A program made the translations under genes and the position numbers. DNA of 64,000 nucleotides from Caulobacter sp. (lineage in GTDB: Bacteria; Pseudomonadota; Alphaproteobacteria; Caulobacterales; Caulobacteraceae): assembly GCA_030645575.1 (NCBI GenBank), contig JAUSMJ010000059.1, positions 60,893 through 124,892 on the forward strand, given 5' to 3'. A model generated the notes under the pieces. It did not search any database, had not been told where the DNA came from, and saw nothing but the letters and a program-made list of their open reading frames with translations. How positions within the stretch are numbered: position 1 is the stretch's first letter; every line of letters begins with the position of its first letter. Below are positions 49,931 through 59,901 of this stretch, piece by piece.

Positions 49931-50460
49931 TCGGCGAATCACCCTGGCGCGAGGTCGTCCGGTTCGGGGAGGTCAGCCGCGGGCCCGTGCGGCGCAGGCT
50001 TGAAGCCGACGCGCCGACGCGGGCGAAGGTCGCCCGGCTGCTGGGCCTGGTGTCGATCGAGTCCCTGACGGCCGATCTCGAGGTCGCGCCCTGGCTTGAT
50101 GGCGCGGAAATCCACGGCCGCTTCGCCGCCGCGATCACCCAGACCTGCAGCGTCACCGCCGATCCCTTCGAGGAAGAGACGGAGGGCGAGTTCATCGTGC
50201 GGGTCCTGCCGCCCGGCAGCCCGAACGCCCCGGCCGAGGCGGCCGAGGAGGTCGAGCTGGACCCCGACGCCGACGATCCGCCCGACGTCCTGGACGGCGA
50301 GGACATCGATCTGGGCGGCTATGTCGTCGAACATCTGTCGCTGGAGCTGGACCCGTTTCCCCGCAGGCCGGGGGCCGAGTTCATCGCGCCGAAGGACGAC
50401 GCCGACCTGTCGCCGTTCGCCGTCCTGCGGCTGCTCAAGAAGGACGAGCCCCCCGAATAG
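49927..50460 (+). CDS. DUF177 (YceD) family protein
   Basis: 177 residues with the DUF177 pattern: GRFAAAITQTCSVTADPFEEETEGEFIVRVLP carries the conserved CxVTxxPF motif, and YVVEHLSLELDPFPRRPGAEF ends the domain. YceD proteins have been linked to 23S rRNA accumulation and often precede rpmF and plsX; here plsX follows directly and rpmF is not in between. Confidence 0.88.
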   Translation: MIGESPWREVVRFGEVSRGPVRRRLEADAPTRAKVARLLGLVSIESLTADLEVAPWLDGAEIHGRFAAAITQTCSVTADPFEEETEGEFIVRVLPPGSPNAPAEAAEEVELDPDADDPPDVLDGEDIDLGGYVVEHLSLELDPFPRRPGAEFIAPKDDADLSPFAVLRLLKKDEPPE

Positions 50461-50547
50461 AGGCCGGGCTTGCATCGCCGCCGTGCGGGGGTAAGTTCCG
50501 GCGGCTTCGCCCCAAAACGGGGTTCGCAACGGAATCGCGACCGGCCA

Positions 50548-51612
50548 TTGCCCAAAAGTATCGTCATTTCCATTGACGCCATGGGCGGGGACCACGGTCC
50601 GTCCATCGTCATCCCCGGAGTCGAACTCGCCGCCAGGGCCATGCCCGAGCTGCGATTCCTGCTGCACGGGGACGAGGCGCGCATCAACGCCGAGCTGGCG
50701 AAACTGCCGGCGGCGAAGGCGGCCAGCACCGTGCGCCACACCGACAAGGCCATCTCGATGGACGAGAAGCCGGCCCAGGCCATGCGGCGGGGCAAGGGCT
50801 CAAGCGTCTGGAACGCCGTCGAATCGGTGAAGGCGGGCGAGGCCGGCGCCGCGGTCTCCGCCGGCAATACCGGCGCCCTGATGGCCATCTCCAAACTGAT
50901 CCTGCGCATGGCCGCCGGAATCGCCCGACCAGCCATCGTGGCCAGCTGGCCGACCCTGACCGGCATCACGGCCGTGCTCGACGTCGGCGCCAACGTCGAG
51001 AGCGACGCCGAACAGCTGGTCGAGTTCGCCATCATGGGCGCGGCCTTCCACCATGCCATCCACGGCTCGGCCCGGCCCACGGTCGGGCTGCTGAACGTCG
51101 GTTCGGAGGAGGAGAAGGGTCACGAGGAGGTGCGCGAGGCCCATGCCCTGCTGCGCGCCACACCCTTCGACCTCGACTACCGGGGCTTCGTCGAGGGCAA
51201 CGACATCGCCAAGGGCACGGTCGATGTGATCGTCACCGACGGCTTCACCGGCAACATCGCCCTGAAGACCGCCGAGGGCCTGGCCCGTTTCTTCGCCAGT
51301 GAGCTGAGGGCGACCTTCACCTCCGGGCCGCTGGAACTGATCGGGGCGCTGTTCGCCTCCGCCGGCCTGAGCCGCATGCGCAAGCGGATGGACCCGGGGG
51401 CCGTCAACGGCGCCCCGCTGCTGGGCCTGAACGGCATTGTCGTGAAGAGCCACGGAAGCGCGGACGCCCGGGGCTTCGCCGCCGCCATCCGCGTGGCCGC
51501 CGACCTGGCCCGCGGCGATTTCGCCGCCGAGATCGACCGCAACATGCAGCGGCTGACCGCGACCCTGTCCGAATCCACAGCCACGGCCCAGGCCGGGGGA
51601 GTTGCCGAGTGA
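50548..51612 (+). CDS. plsX: Phosphate acyltransferase PlsX
   Basis: Converts acyl-ACP to acyl-phosphate, the first step of bacterial phosphatidate synthesis with PlsY. 354 residues if started at TTG 50548 (MPKSIVISIDAMGGDHGPSIVIPG). GDEARI, SAGNTGALMAISK, LDVGANVESDAEQLVEFAIMG and VTDGFTGNIALKTAEG are characteristic. No ATG fits near the conserved N-terminus, which supports TTG. Overlaps fabH by GTGA. Confidence 0.95.
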   Translation: MPKSIVISIDAMGGDHGPSIVIPGVELAARAMPELRFLLHGDEARINAELAKLPAAKAASTVRHTDKAISMDEKPAQAMRRGKGSSVWNAVESVKAGEAGAAVSAGNTGALMAISKLILRMAAGIARPAIVASWPTLTGITAVLDVGANVESDAEQLVEFAIMGAAFHHAIHGSARPTVGLLNVGSEEEKGHEEVREAHALLRATPFDLDYRGFVEGNDIAKGTVDVIVTDGFTGNIALKTAEGLARFFASELRATFTSGPLELIGALFASAGLSRMRKRMDPGAVNGAPLLGLNGIVVKSHGSADARGFAAAIRVAADLARGDFAAEIDRNMQRLTATLSESTATAQAGGVAE

Positions 51613-52586
51613 GTGTTCTGCGTAGCGTTGTGACCGGCGTCGGCGGCTATCTGCCGGAAACGATCGTGACCAACGACGATCTGGCGAAGATCGTCGACAC
51701 CACCGACGAATGGGTGCGCGAGCGCACCGGCATCCGCCGCCGTCATCGGGCGGCGGAAGACCAGGCGGTGTCGGATCTCGCGGTCGAGGCAGCGAAGAGG
51801 GCCCTGGCGGCGGCGGGCCGCACGCCGGCCGACGTTGACCTGATCATCGTCGCCACGACCACCGCCGACCTGACCTTTCCGGCCACCGCCGCCATCGTCC
51901 AGCGCAAGCTGGGCTGCCCGGTCGGCATCGCCTTCGACGTCCAGGCGGTCTGTTCGGGCTTCGTCTACGGCCTGACCGTCGCCGACGGCTTCGTCGGGCG
52001 GGGGCATTCGAAATGCGCGCTGGTGATCGGCGCGGAGACCATGACCCGGCTGATGGACTGGACCGATCGCGGCACCTGCGTGCTGTTCGGCGACGGGGCG
52101 GGGGCCGTTGTGCTGGAGCCGGGCGAGGGGCAGGGGACCACGGCCGACCGCGGCCTGCTCGGCTTCGCCCTGCGCTGCGACGGGACCAAGCAGGACCTGC
52201 TCTATGTCGATGGCGGCCCCTCGACGACGGGCACGGTCGGCAAGCTGCGCATGCTCGGCAACCAGGTGTTCAAGCACGCGGTGGTCAACATTTCCGAAGC
52301 CGTCATCGCGGCGGCGGCCCAGGCCGGCGTGCCGGTGGCCGACATCGACTGGTTCATCCCCCACCAGGCCAACGAGCGCATCCTCAAGGGCGTCGCCCAC
52401 CGCCTGGGCATCGACGAGCACAAGGTCATCCAGACCGTCGCCGATCACGCCAACACTTCGGCCGCCTCGATTCCGCTCGCCTGGGCCGAAGGCATGGCCG
52501 ATGGGCGGATCAAGAAGGGCGACCTGCTGCTGATCGAGGCCATGGGCGGCGGGCTGACCTGGGGCGCCTGCGTCATCCGGCTTTAG
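51609..52586 (+). CDS. fabH: Beta-ketoacyl-ACP synthase III
   Basis: Starts fatty acid synthesis by joining acetyl-CoA and malonyl-ACP. 325 residues with the triad Cys ([14 protein letters not shown]), His ([12 protein letters not shown]) and Asn ([15 protein letters not shown]). Start is GTG 51609, overlapping the plsX stop. The plsX-fabH pair links fatty acid and phospholipid synthesis. Confidence 0.97.
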   Translation: MSVLRSVVTGVGGYLPETIVTNDDLAKIVDTTDEWVRERTGIRRRHRAAEDQAVSDLAVEAAKRALAAAGRTPADVDLIIVATTTADLTFPATAAIVQRKLGCPVGIAFDVQAVCSGFVYGLTVADGFVGRGHSKCALVIGAETMTRLMDWTDRGTCVLFGDGAGAVVLEPGEGQGTTADRGLLGFALRCDGTKQDLLYVDGGPSTTGTVGKLRMLGNQVFKHAVVNISEAVIAAAAQAGVPVADIDWFIPHQANERILKGVAHRLGIDEHKVIQTVADHANTSAASIPLAWAEGMADGRIKKGDLLLIEAMGGGLTWGACVIRL

Positions 52587-52676
52587 TCCGGAAATTCCGC
52601 TCCCGCCGGGAACCCTTTGACTTGACGGACCAATCGGCCCATGCACCTGATGGTTATCAGGGCCTGGGAGCGGGGT

Positions 52677-52979
52677 ATGAAGGGCGAAACCCTCACACGT
52701 GCGGAGTTGACCGAGGCGGTCCACGAGGAAGTGGGCCTGACCCGTCAGGACTGCGGCGGACTGGTCGAACGCACCCTCGACCTGGTGGCCGAGGCGCTCG
52801 AGAACGGCGAAACCGTGAAACTGTCCGGTTTCGGCGTGTTCCAGGTCCGCGCCAAGCGAGCCCGCATGGGCCGCAATCCCAAGACCGGCGAGCCGGCCGA
52901 GATCGAGCCCCGCCGGGTGATCGGTTTCCGCGCCTCGCAGGTCATGAAGGCGCGGATCGACCGCGCGCTGAGCGACTGA
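52677..52979 (+). CDS. ihfA: Integration host factor alpha subunit
   Basis: DNA-bending nucleoid protein, 100 residues from ATG 52677 ([21 protein letters not shown]). The hallmark [29 protein letters not shown] contains the GRNPKTGE arm that contacts the minor groove. The longer upstream reading lacks a Shine-Dalgarno. IHF in Caulobacterales works with sigma-54 and CtrA-controlled promoters. A MerR-type regulator follows eight bases later, as in E. coli-like orders. Confidence 0.95.
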   Translation: MKGETLTRAELTEAVHEEVGLTRQDCGGLVERTLDLVAEALENGETVKLSGFGVFQVRAKRARMGRNPKTGEPAEIEPRRVIGFRASQVMKARIDRALSD

Positions 52980-52987
52980 CGGGCCCC

Positions 52988-53407
52988 GTGGCGAAGGGCC
53001 CCCACGCCTTCCGCACGATCTCGGAAGCAGCCGAGGAACTGGGCGTGCCCCAGCATGTGCTGCGCTTCTGGGAAACCAAGTTCTCGTTTATCCGCCCGAT
53101 GAAACGGGCCGGCGGCCGGCGTTTCTACCGGCCGCAGGACATCGCCGTGCTGCGCGGCGTGCGCGCGCTGCTGCACGACGAAGGCTATACCATCAAGGGC
53201 GTGCAGAAGCTGCACAAGGACCAGGGCGTGCGCCGGCTGGCCGCCGCCGGCGAGGGGCGGGCCGCGCCGGAGGCGGGCGTCGAACCCGATTTCCGGCCTG
53301 ACGAGGCGGTCGATATCGGCGGCGAGGCGCGCGACCGGCTGAGCTTCGCCCTGGCCGATCTGGAGGCGGTGAAGGCCCGTCTCGACAGCCTGCTGAAAGG
53401 CCGCTGA
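52988..53407 (+). CDS. MerR-family transcriptional regulator
   Basis: 139 residues from GTG 52988. The N-terminal winged helix reads [69 protein letters not shown], the standard MerR form. The C-terminal part is short, acidic then helical, and lacks metal-binding cysteines. Placed after ihfA, as in many alphaproteobacteria; the inducer is unknown. Confidence 0.92.
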   Translation: MAKGPHAFRTISEAAEELGVPQHVLRFWETKFSFIRPMKRAGGRRFYRPQDIAVLRGVRALLHDEGYTIKGVQKLHKDQGVRRLAAAGEGRAAPEAGVEPDFRPDEAVDIGGEARDRLSFALADLEAVKARLDSLLKGR

Positions 53408-53487
53408 ATTCGAGTTGCCGGGCAGGGGTGCGGTCCCTATAAGGGCGCTCCCCACGGCGGTCGTTCGCGACCGCTAAGAGAAGATGT

Positions 53488-53564
<77 letters not shown>

Positions 53565-53577
53565 TCTTCTCCTCGCC

Positions 53578-54231
53578 TCAGCGCAGGGCCATCAGTTCGT
53601 CCCGAATGGCGCCGATCCAATGCGGCCAAGCTTCGAACAGCTCATCAGAGTCCGGACTCAGCGACCCGTAGTTGGAAAAGTCAGACATGGCCTGCGCGGA
53701 ATGTGCTCGCCCAGAGCGGCAGGTCTTCAGTAGGCGAAACCACGCCCGTGAGGCTGCGGCAGAGTTCAACGGCACCACGTCGATACGGTCCAAGGCGGCG
53801 GCGATTTCACTCAGGTCACCTAGCTGAGGCACGCCCATGTGCACCGATCCATGCAGGTCCTCAAGGTAGCTTTTACTGATGCAGATCACCGCTTTGACGG
53901 CGTCATCAGCAAGGTCACATACCGCCTGAAGCAATTCCGCCCGGTCTTTGGCCCGTTCGTTCTCCAAGCGTAGAGCGGACCGCTTATCGACGAGTATGGC
54001 AATGGCGGCGGATCCGAAGATGGCGAGAATGGAACCGCCCGCTTGCACCCATTCGGCGAGGTTGGGCGCGCTCAGGATCTGCAAAGCTTTCGGGTTTGCC
54101 AGAAAACCCACCGCAAGAGGCATAGCCAGCGCATAGGTAGCGGCCAAACCCATTGGTGTGAGCTTCGGAAATCGTCCCATGCGAGCAATGGTTGCACGAT
54201 TCTCGTTTGAGCCGGTTGGCATTGCCGTCAA
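53578..54231 (-). CDS. Membrane protein of unknown function, compositionally atypical
   Basis: 217 residues with two hydrophobic segments near the N-terminus ([31 protein letters not shown]) and a cytoplasmic helical domain ([42 protein letters not shown]). I do not recognise a family. Codon use is clearly less GC-biased at third positions than in its neighbours (for example many A/T-ending codons), and it abuts the 3' side of a tRNA gene, which together suggest horizontal acquisition. No tRNA-end repeat was found on its far side. Confidence 0.75.
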   Translation of the reverse strand: MTAMPTGSNENRATIARMGRFPKLTPMGLAATYALAMPLAVGFLANPKALQILSAPNLAEWVQAGGSILAIFGSAAIAILVDKRSALRLENERAKDRAELLQAVCDLADDAVKAVICISKSYLEDLHGSVHMGVPQLGDLSEIAAALDRIDVVPLNSAAASRAWFRLLKTCRSGRAHSAQAMSDFSNYGSLSPDSDELFEAWPHWIGAIRDELMALR

Positions 54232-54437
54232 CCCTTCGGCTTCGGCTCGCGGTTCATCCAGTTGAGCAGCGGCAGCAGCGGCAGGCCCCAGGCTGTTCCG
54301 ACGATCAGGAAATAGACCAGCTTCACCGCCGGATGGGCCGGCAGGTGGTCGGCCATCCGCGCCGCCAGCACGGCATAGCCGGCCAGGAAGGCCAGGATCG
54401 CCAGCGTGCCGACGAGCTTCCTGATGCGTGGGGTCAT
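54228..54437 (-). CDS. DUF2842 family small membrane protein
   Basis: 69 residues: a basic start MTPRIRKLVGT, then two membrane segments (LAILAFLAGYAVLAARMA and LVYFLIVGTAWGLPLLPLL) and a short tail [11 protein letters not shown]. This is the pattern of the alphaproteobacterial DUF2842 family, function unknown. Overlaps the upstream start of the preceding minus-strand gene by four bases. Confidence 0.8.
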   Translation of the reverse strand: MTPRIRKLVGTLAILAFLAGYAVLAARMADHLPAHPAVKLVYFLIVGTAWGLPLLPLLNWMNREPKPKG

Positions 54438-54487
54438 GCGGCCTCCGGCGGCGCCGTGGTCGGGGCCGCCGTCCGCTTACGCCAGTC

Positions 54488-54736
54488 CTATCGGCGTTTG
54501 AAGAGGCCCAGAATGAACAGCAGCACCACCGCGCCGGCGATGGCGATGAGGATGCTCGGCAGAAGGCCGCTGTAGGCGAAGCCGAAAGCCCCGGCGAGCC
54601 AGCTGCCGACGAAGGCGCCGACGAGGCCGACGACGAGGTTGGTCAGGATGCCGTGATTGCGGTTCATCAGCCGCTCGGCGACCCAGCCGGCGAAAATGCC
54701 CGCGACGATGATGACGACCCAGTTCAGTCCGTGCAT
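54488..54736 (-). CDS. GlsB/YeaQ/YmgE family membrane protein
   Basis: 82 residues with three hydrophobic helices, glycine-rich: WVVIIVAGIFAGWVAERLMNRNHGILTNLVVGLVGAFVGSWLAG. This is the transglycosylase-associated (GlsB/YeaQ) family, often stress-induced. A second, related gene lies next to it. Confidence 0.85.
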   Translation of the reverse strand: MHGLNWVVIIVAGIFAGWVAERLMNRNHGILTNLVVGLVGAFVGSWLAGAFGFAYSGLLPSILIAIAGAVVLLFILGLFKRR

Positions 54737-54798
54737 GCCCGTTTCCTCCTGAATGCCCGATCGTCCCGGAATGCCGGCCGGGAAACAAGGTTCCGCCG

Positions 54799-55047
54799 TC
54801 AGCGCCGGCCCAGAAGCAGGGCGAGACCGAGCAGGATGACCGCTCCGCCGAGCGCGGCCAGCGCCAGCGCCCAGAGCGTGGTGACCGGCCAGCCGAACGC
54901 CGCCGCGACGGGCGCCCCGACCACGGCGCCGGCAAAGCCCGCCGCCAGCCCCGCGAACCGCGAAGGCCGGCCGCGCAGGATCCAGCGCCCGACAGCGCCG
55001 GCCGCCAGACCGATGACCGCGACGATGAACAGACCCGGCGTCCCCAT
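54799..55047 (-). CDS. GlsB/YeaQ-like small membrane protein
   Basis: 82 residues, three hydrophobic segments ([61 protein letters not shown]). Similar in size and layout to the adjacent gene, so probably an old tandem duplication. Function unknown. Confidence 0.75.
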   Translation of the reverse strand: MGTPGLFIVAVIGLAAGAVGRWILRGRPSRFAGLAAGFAGAVVGAPVAAAFGWPVTTLWALALAALGGAVILLGLALLLGRR

Positions 55048-55157
55048 GCTGTCAGCATGACAGGGCCGCGGGCCGCCGTCACGGCTATGGACCCCGCCGC
55101 GCGAGCGGCGTAGGGAACCGCGCTCGACACCAGCCCCGCGCTTCCGGAAGACGCGTC

Positions 55158-56189
55158 ATGACCTCGTTCCTGCGTTCCGACCGGTCGCGACCGGTCGCAG
55201 TCTGGCTGCTGGCGGTGGCGGCTCTGGTGCTGGCGATGGTCGTGGTCGGGGGCGCGACGCGGCTGACCGGCTCGGGCCTGTCGATCACCGAGTGGAAGCC
55301 GGTCACCGGCGCCGTTCCGCCGATGGGCGAGGAGGCCTGGCGCGGCGAGTTCGGCAAATACCGGCAGATCCCGCAGTACGCCCAGCTGAACCGCGGCATG
55401 ACCCTGCCCGAGTTCAAGGCCATCTACTGGTGGGAGTGGTCGCACCGGCTGCTGGGCCGCCTGGTCGGCGCGGCCTTCGCCATCCCGTTCGTGATTTTTC
55501 TGATCCGCAAGGACATTCCCCGCCGCCTGATCTGGCGCTGTGGCGCCATGCTGGGGCTGGGCGGCCTGCAGGGGGCGGTCGGGTGGTGGATGGTGGCCAG
55601 CGGCCTGGCCGGACGCGTCTCGGTGGCCCCCGAACGGCTGGCGACGCACCTGGGCCTGGCGCTGGCCCTGTTCGTGCTGCTGGTCTGGACCGCGCTCGAC
55701 GCCGACGCGGGCGCGCCACGACAGGAAGCGCCCACGCGCTGGCGGGCGGGCGCGCTGGCGCTGCTTGGCGCGGTGTTCCTGCAAAGCCTGTTGGGCGCCC
55801 TGGTCGCGGGCGCCGACGCCGGCCTGATCTACAACGACTGGCCGCTGATGGGCGGGCGGCTGTTTCCGGAGGCCTACCTGGGCGAGGGGTTCTGGGCGAC
55901 GGTGGCCCACAACCAGGCGTCGGTGCAGCTGCACCATCGGCTCGGCGCCTATCTGCTGCTGGCCGGCTGCCTGGCCGTCGCCGGCCTGGCCTGGCGCGAT
56001 CGCTACCTCTCGGGCGGAGCCAGGGCGCTGGGCCTGGCCGTCGGCGGCGTGGCGCTGGCGCAGGCCGTGCTGGGGATCGCCACCCTGATGGCCGGCGTGC
56101 CGCTGGGGCTGGGCATCCTGCACCAGCTGGGCGCGGTGGCCCTGCTGGCCACGGCCACCGCCTTCGCCTGGCGCGTGCGGCGGGTCTAG
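55158..56189 (+). CDS. ctaA: Haem A synthase (CtaA/COX15)
   Basis: Oxidises haem O to haem A for cytochrome c oxidase. 343 residues with about eight membrane helices. Conserved segments: [41 protein letters not shown] with a haem-ligand histidine, and [18 protein letters not shown] with another pair. Length and layout match the COX15-type alphaproteobacterial enzyme. Its stop overlaps that of phoX in the palindrome CTAG (56186-56189). Confidence 0.95.
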   Translation: MTSFLRSDRSRPVAVWLLAVAALVLAMVVVGGATRLTGSGLSITEWKPVTGAVPPMGEEAWRGEFGKYRQIPQYAQLNRGMTLPEFKAIYWWEWSHRLLGRLVGAAFAIPFVIFLIRKDIPRRLIWRCGAMLGLGGLQGAVGWWMVASGLAGRVSVAPERLATHLGLALALFVLLVWTALDADAGAPRQEAPTRWRAGALALLGAVFLQSLLGALVAGADAGLIYNDWPLMGGRLFPEAYLGEGFWATVAHNQASVQLHHRLGAYLLLAGCLAVAGLAWRDRYLSGGARALGLAVGGVALAQAVLGIATLMAGVPLGLGILHQLGAVALLATATAFAWRVRRV

Positions 56190-57574
56190 ACCCTAAACGA
56201 CGCCCACGGCCCGGTCACCGCCAGGGTGATGCCCGGCCAGTAGATGTTGATGAACAGCGTCGCCCCGTCCGGCGAGAAGCAGGCCCCGGCCAGCTCGGCG
56301 TTGTCGCGGTAGACGTTGCGGCCGATCGTGTAGACCTTCCCGTCGGGCGTGATCCCCTTGAGGTGGTTGCGCAGGGTCGCGGAATAGCGGTCCTCGCAGG
56401 CGATGATGTGGCCCCAGGGCGCGATGGTGATGTTGTCGGCGTAGTCGAGCACCTTGGCGTCGGTCGATTCGACGAACAGCTGGATCTTCCCGCCGGTCTC
56501 GTCCGGCTGGCCCTCGCGGTCGGACGGAACGTAACGCATGATCTGGCCGCAGCCGCTCGCGCCGCCCGAGGTGCAGGTGAAATACAGCTCGTTCCGCCCC
56601 CAGAAGACGCCCTCGCCCCGCGCGAAGATCGTCGCCCCCGCAGCGGCGGCGCGCAGACGCAGGTCGTTGCCGGGGTTGTTCACGTGATCCAGGTCGATCC
56701 AGCGAACCGATCGCCATTGGCCGCGGACCATGCCGGTCGCGCCATGCCAGTTGCGGGAGTCGCCGCCCTCGGGCGTGTCGGAGAAGCCCAGCGCCTGCAG
56801 GCGACCGCCCCTGTCGAGCTGGCCAGGCGTGTCCGGCAGGAAGCGGTAGAAGAGTCCGTCCCCCTCATCCTCGGTCATGTAGGTGACGCCCGTCCGCGGA
56901 TCGACGCAGGCGGCTTCATGGCGGAACCGCCCCATGGCCGCGAGCGGAACGGGGGTCACCAGGCCCCTGGCCCTGGCCGGCACCTCGAAGACGAAGCCGT
57001 GGTCCTTGCCGACATCGGTTCCGGCCTTGAGCGTGGTCTCCTCGCAGGTCAGCCAGGAGCCCCAGGGCGTGACGCCGCCGGAGCAGTTGATGGCCGTTCC
57101 GACCAGGCTCTGGAACTGTTTCTTGAGGCGCCGTTCGCGCACATCATAGATGAGCGTCGTCGTGCCGCCGGGCAGGGGGACGCCGAAGGCATCGACGTCA
57201 TAGGCCTTCGCCCTGTCCAGCCGATGGGCGAGATGCTGTTCGATCCCCAGGGGGCCGTGGTTGCGGTCGGTGGCCTCCAGTTCGTGGTTGCGGATCAGGG
57301 CGACCCGGTCGCCTCCCAGCGGCAGGCAGCCCATGCCGTCGAACTTGAACGGCGCGAGCAGGCCGTCATCCATCGTCTCGCCGGCCTGGGAGATCACCTG
57401 GTAGGAGAAGCCCTCGGGCAGGTCGAAAACGCCGAAGGGGTCCGTGACGAGGGGGCCGTAACCGTGGACTTCGTTCCGGTAGGTCTGTTCGCCGCCGTCC
57501 TGGGCCCGGGCGTATCCCGCGAAGGCGAGGGCGGCGGCTGACGTGCCGAGGAAACCGCGGCGGGAAAAGGACAT
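56186..57574 (-). CDS. phoX: PhoX-family alkaline phosphatase (DUF839)
   Basis: Calcium/iron-dependent periplasmic phosphatase. 462 residues with a Tat signal ([17 protein letters not shown]), then segments of the DUF839 propeller: [74 protein letters not shown] and [31 protein letters not shown]. Expression would be expected under phosphate starvation; a perfect palindrome lies 41 bases before its start. Confidence 0.9.
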   Translation of the reverse strand: MSFSRRGFLGTSAAALAFAGYARAQDGGEQTYRNEVHGYGPLVTDPFGVFDLPEGFSYQVISQAGETMDDGLLAPFKFDGMGCLPLGGDRVALIRNHELEATDRNHGPLGIEQHLAHRLDRAKAYDVDAFGVPLPGGTTTLIYDVRERRLKKQFQSLVGTAINCSGGVTPWGSWLTCEETTLKAGTDVGKDHGFVFEVPARARGLVTPVPLAAMGRFRHEAACVDPRTGVTYMTEDEGDGLFYRFLPDTPGQLDRGGRLQALGFSDTPEGGDSRNWHGATGMVRGQWRSVRWIDLDHVNNPGNDLRLRAAAAGATIFARGEGVFWGRNELYFTCTSGGASGCGQIMRYVPSDREGQPDETGGKIQLFVESTDAKVLDYADNITIAPWGHIIACEDRYSATLRNHLKGITPDGKVYTIGRNVYRDNAELAGACFSPDGATLFINIYWPGITLAVTGPWASFRV

Positions 57575-57614
57575 GAGAAATCTCCGAAAGGTGTTCCCCG
57601 GCTAGCGCGTGACT

Positions 57615-57627
57615 GTGACAGTGTCAC
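57615..57627. promoter_or_regulatory. Palindrome GTGACA-G-TGTCAC upstream of phoX
   Basis: A perfect six-base inverted repeat with one central base in the region between divergent phoX and rplM. Read on the minus strand with the flank it gives GTGACACTGTCACAGTCAC, with TGTCAC units reminiscent of Pho-box half-sites (CTGTCAT-type). PhoB binding would make sense for phoX, but the match is only partial. Confidence 0.4.
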
Positions 57628-57723
57628 TACGTTCAGCGCCGCGATCAACGCGGTATCATGTTACCTCATGAAAGATTTCCCTTGCGGCGTAACGGTTTGC
57701 CGTGAATGCGCCGACACATCGTG

Positions 57724-57752
57724 TTGACAGGTCGCGACCGCGCGGGTAACAG
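57724..57752 (+). promoter_or_regulatory. Possible housekeeping promoter of rplM-rpsI
   Basis: TTGACAG at 57724-57730 and GGTAACAGC starting at 57744, with a 13-base spacer, resemble the Caulobacter-type housekeeping consensus (TTGAC-spacer-GCTANAWC). It lies about 55 bases before the rplM start. The upstream gene is divergent, so a promoter is needed here. Confidence 0.45.
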
Positions 57753-57807
57753 CGCGCCCTCACGTCGGGGACCTTCTCGTCTCCGCCTGCAACGGATCAG
57801 TCCCATG

Positions 57808-58278
57808 ATGAAGACCACGGCTTCGTTGAAGCCCGCCGAGGTCGAGAAGAAGTGGATCGTGATCGACGCCGAGAATGTGGTCGTTGGCCGCCTCGCGTCG
57901 TTCATCGCCATGCGTCTTCGCGGCAAGCACCGTCCCGACTACACGCCCAACGTCGATTGCGGCGACTATGTCGTGGTGGTCAACGCCGAGAAGGTGAAGT
58001 TCACCGGCCGCAAGCTCGACCAGAAGGTTTACTACCGCCACACCGGCCACCCGGGCGGCATCAAGGAAGTCACCGCCGGGCGCCAGCTCGCCGGCCGCTT
58101 CCCCGAGCGCGTGCTGGAAAAGGCCGTCGAGCGCATGCTGCCCAAGGAAAGCCCGCTTGCCCGCAAGCAGCTGACCCACCTGCGCATCTTCAACGGCGCC
58201 GAGCATACCCACCAGGCGCAAAGCCCTGAGCCCATCGCGTTCGCCGAGATGAACGCCAAGAACGTCCGGAGCCAATAG
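57808..58278 (+). CDS. rplM: 50S ribosomal protein L13
   Basis: 156 residues from the second of two adjacent ATGs (57805 and 57808), giving [31 protein letters not shown], the normal N-terminus. [47 protein letters not shown] and [29 protein letters not shown] are typical. Forms an operon with rpsI, three bases apart. Confidence 0.97.
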   Translation: MKTTASLKPAEVEKKWIVIDAENVVVGRLASFIAMRLRGKHRPDYTPNVDCGDYVVVVNAEKVKFTGRKLDQKVYYRHTGHPGGIKEVTAGRQLAGRFPERVLEKAVERMLPKESPLARKQLTHLRIFNGAEHTHQAQSPEPIAFAEMNAKNVRSQ

Positions 58279-58281
58279 ATC

Positions 58282-58752
58282 ATGGCCGAAGCTCAAGGTT
58301 TCGACGCTCTCCAGAGCCTGTCGTCCCAGCCCGAGGCCGCTCCGGCGGTGCAGAAGCTGGACAAGTTCGGCCGCGCCTATGCGACCGGCAAGCGCAAGAA
58401 CGCCATCGCCCGCGTCTGGATCAAGCCGGGCAAGGGTTCGATCACCATCAACGGCCGGGACCAGGAAGTTTACTTCGCCCGCCCCGTGCTGCGCATGATG
58501 CTGGCCCAGCCGTTCCAGGTCACCGACCGGGTCGGCCAGTTCGACGTCATCGTCACGGTCGAGGGCTCGGGCCTGTCGGGCCAGGCCGGCGCCGTGCGTC
58601 ACGGCATCTCCAAGGCCCTGACCTACTATGAACCCTCGCTGCGTCTGGCCCTGAAGCCGCACGGCTTCCTGACCCGCGACAGCCGCGTCGTCGAGCGGAA
58701 GAAGTACGGCAAGGCCAAGGCCCGCCGCTCCTTCCAGTTCTCGAAGCGCTAG
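58282..58752 (+). CDS. rpsI: 30S ribosomal protein S9
   Basis: 156 residues with an N-terminal extension usual in alphaproteobacteria, then [35 protein letters not shown]. The C-terminus [24 protein letters not shown] is the basic tail that reaches the P-site tRNA. A terminator follows. Confidence 0.97.
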   Translation: MAEAQGFDALQSLSSQPEAAPAVQKLDKFGRAYATGKRKNAIARVWIKPGKGSITINGRDQEVYFARPVLRMMLAQPFQVTDRVGQFDVIVTVEGSGLSGQAGAVRHGISKALTYYEPSLRLALKPHGFLTRDSRVVERKKYGKAKARRSFQFSKR

Positions 58753-58774
58753 TCGTTCGCGAACCACGTTTGCG

Positions 58775-58808
58775 AAAGGGCGCTTCGGGAAACCGAGGCG
58801 CCCTTTTT
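58775..58808 (+). terminator. Rho-independent terminator after rpsI
   Basis: GGGCGCTTCGG and CCGAGGCGCCC pair around GAAA with one imperfection, followed by TTTTTC. It begins 22 bases after the rpsI stop. Confidence 0.88.
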
Positions 58809-58822
58809 CTTTGGTCTTTCGT

Positions 58823-58931
58823 GCGTCCTTCGACACGGCCCTTCGGGCCTGCTCAGGATGACGTGCAAGGGTGAGCGGCAAAATATACGTCATGGTGAGC
58901 AGCGACCGTAGGTCGCGTGTCGAACCACGCA
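58823..58931. repeat. Intergenic repeat, GTCCTTCGACACG...GTGTCGAACCACG type (copy 4)
   Basis: GCGTCCTTCGACACGG, hairpin GCCCTTCGGGC, CTCAGGATGACG, spacer, then CGTCATGGTGAGCAGCG, hairpin GACCGTAGGTC, and GCGTGTCGAACCACGCAG. Its right half differs from the copy at 14538-14637 in only one loop base. It fills the region between the rpsI terminator and argC, 20 bases before the argC start. Confidence 0.88.
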
Positions 58932-58950
58932 GTGTGGAGCAACGAAGCAG

Positions 58951-59901
58951 ATGGCCAGCCCCAGGGTTTTCATCGATGGCGAAGCCGGCACCACCGGCCT
59001 GCAGATCCGCGAGCGGCTGGTCGGCCGCACCGATCTCGAATTGCTGTCGATCGCGCCCGACCGTCGCAAGGACGCCGAGGCGCGGGCCGAGCTGCTGAAC
59101 GCGGCCGATGTGGTGATCCTCTGCCTGCCGGACGCCGCCGCGCGCGAGGCGGTCGGGCTGATCAGCAACCCGGCGGTCAAGGTCATCGACGCCTCGACCG
59201 CGCACCGCACGGCGGAAGGCTGGACCTTCGGCTTCCCCGAGCTGTGCAAGAGCCAGCGGGCGGCGATCAAGGCCGCGAAGCGGGTGTCCAACCCCGGTTG
59301 CTATTCGACCGGCGCGATCGCCCTGATCCGGCCGCTGGTCCAGGCCGGGCTGATGCCGGCCGACTTCGCCGTCAGCATCAACGCCGTCAGCGGCTACAGC
59401 GGCGGCGGCAAACCGATGATCGCCGAGTTCGAGGACCAGGCCGGCCCGGCCTATACGACGGTTCCCTACCGGCTCTACGCCCTGGGCCTGGAGCACAAGC
59501 ACGTGCCCGAGATCCAGGTTCGCTCGGGCCTGTTGACCCGGCCCCTGTTCAGCCCGGCGGTCGGCCGCTACGCCCAGGGCATGCTGGTCGAGGTCCCGCT
59601 GCATCTGGCGCTGATGGGCGCCGGGCCGTCGCTGCAGGACGTACATGACGTGCTGACCCGCCATTACCGCGGCGAGGCCTTTGTCGAGGTCGTCTCGCTG
59701 AAGGCCTGCGAGGCGATGAAGACCCTCGATCCCGAAGGCCTCAACGGGACCAACCGCATGAAGCTGTTCGTGTTCGGCTCCGAGGAAGGCCGCCAGGCGC
59801 GGCTGGTCGCCCAGCTGGACAACCTGGGCAAAGGCGCGTCCGGCGCGGCGGTGCAGAACCTCAACCTGATGCTCGGCCTGCCCGAGGCCGCCGGCCTGTG
59901 A
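58951..59901 (+). CDS. argC: N-acetyl-gamma-glutamyl-phosphate reductase (type 2)
   Basis: NADPH-dependent third step of arginine synthesis. 316 residues, the short type 2 form. RVFIDGEAGTTGLQIRERL is the Rossmann start, RVSNPGCYSTGAIALIRPL holds the catalytic cysteine, and EHKHVPEI the conserved histidines. A repeat occupies its leader. Overlaps the following GNAT gene (TGATG). Confidence 0.95.
   Translation: MASPRVFIDGEAGTTGLQIRERLVGRTDLELLSIAPDRRKDAEARAELLNAADVVILCLPDAAAREAVGLISNPAVKVIDASTAHRTAEGWTFGFPELCKSQRAAIKAAKRVSNPGCYSTGAIALIRPLVQAGLMPADFAVSINAVSGYSGGGKPMIAEFEDQAGPAYTTVPYRLYALGLEHKHVPEIQVRSGLLTRPLFSPAVGRYAQGMLVEVPLHLALMGAGPSLQDVHDVLTRHYRGEAFVEVVSLKACEAMKTLDPEGLNGTNRMKLFVFGSEEGRQARLVAQLDNLGKGASGAAVQNLNLMLGLPEAAGL

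Noticed and set aside
53565..54240. Genomic island with attachment sites next to tRNA-Pro
   Set aside because: No integrase and no second copy of the tRNA 3' end are seen; only one atypical gene supports the idea.
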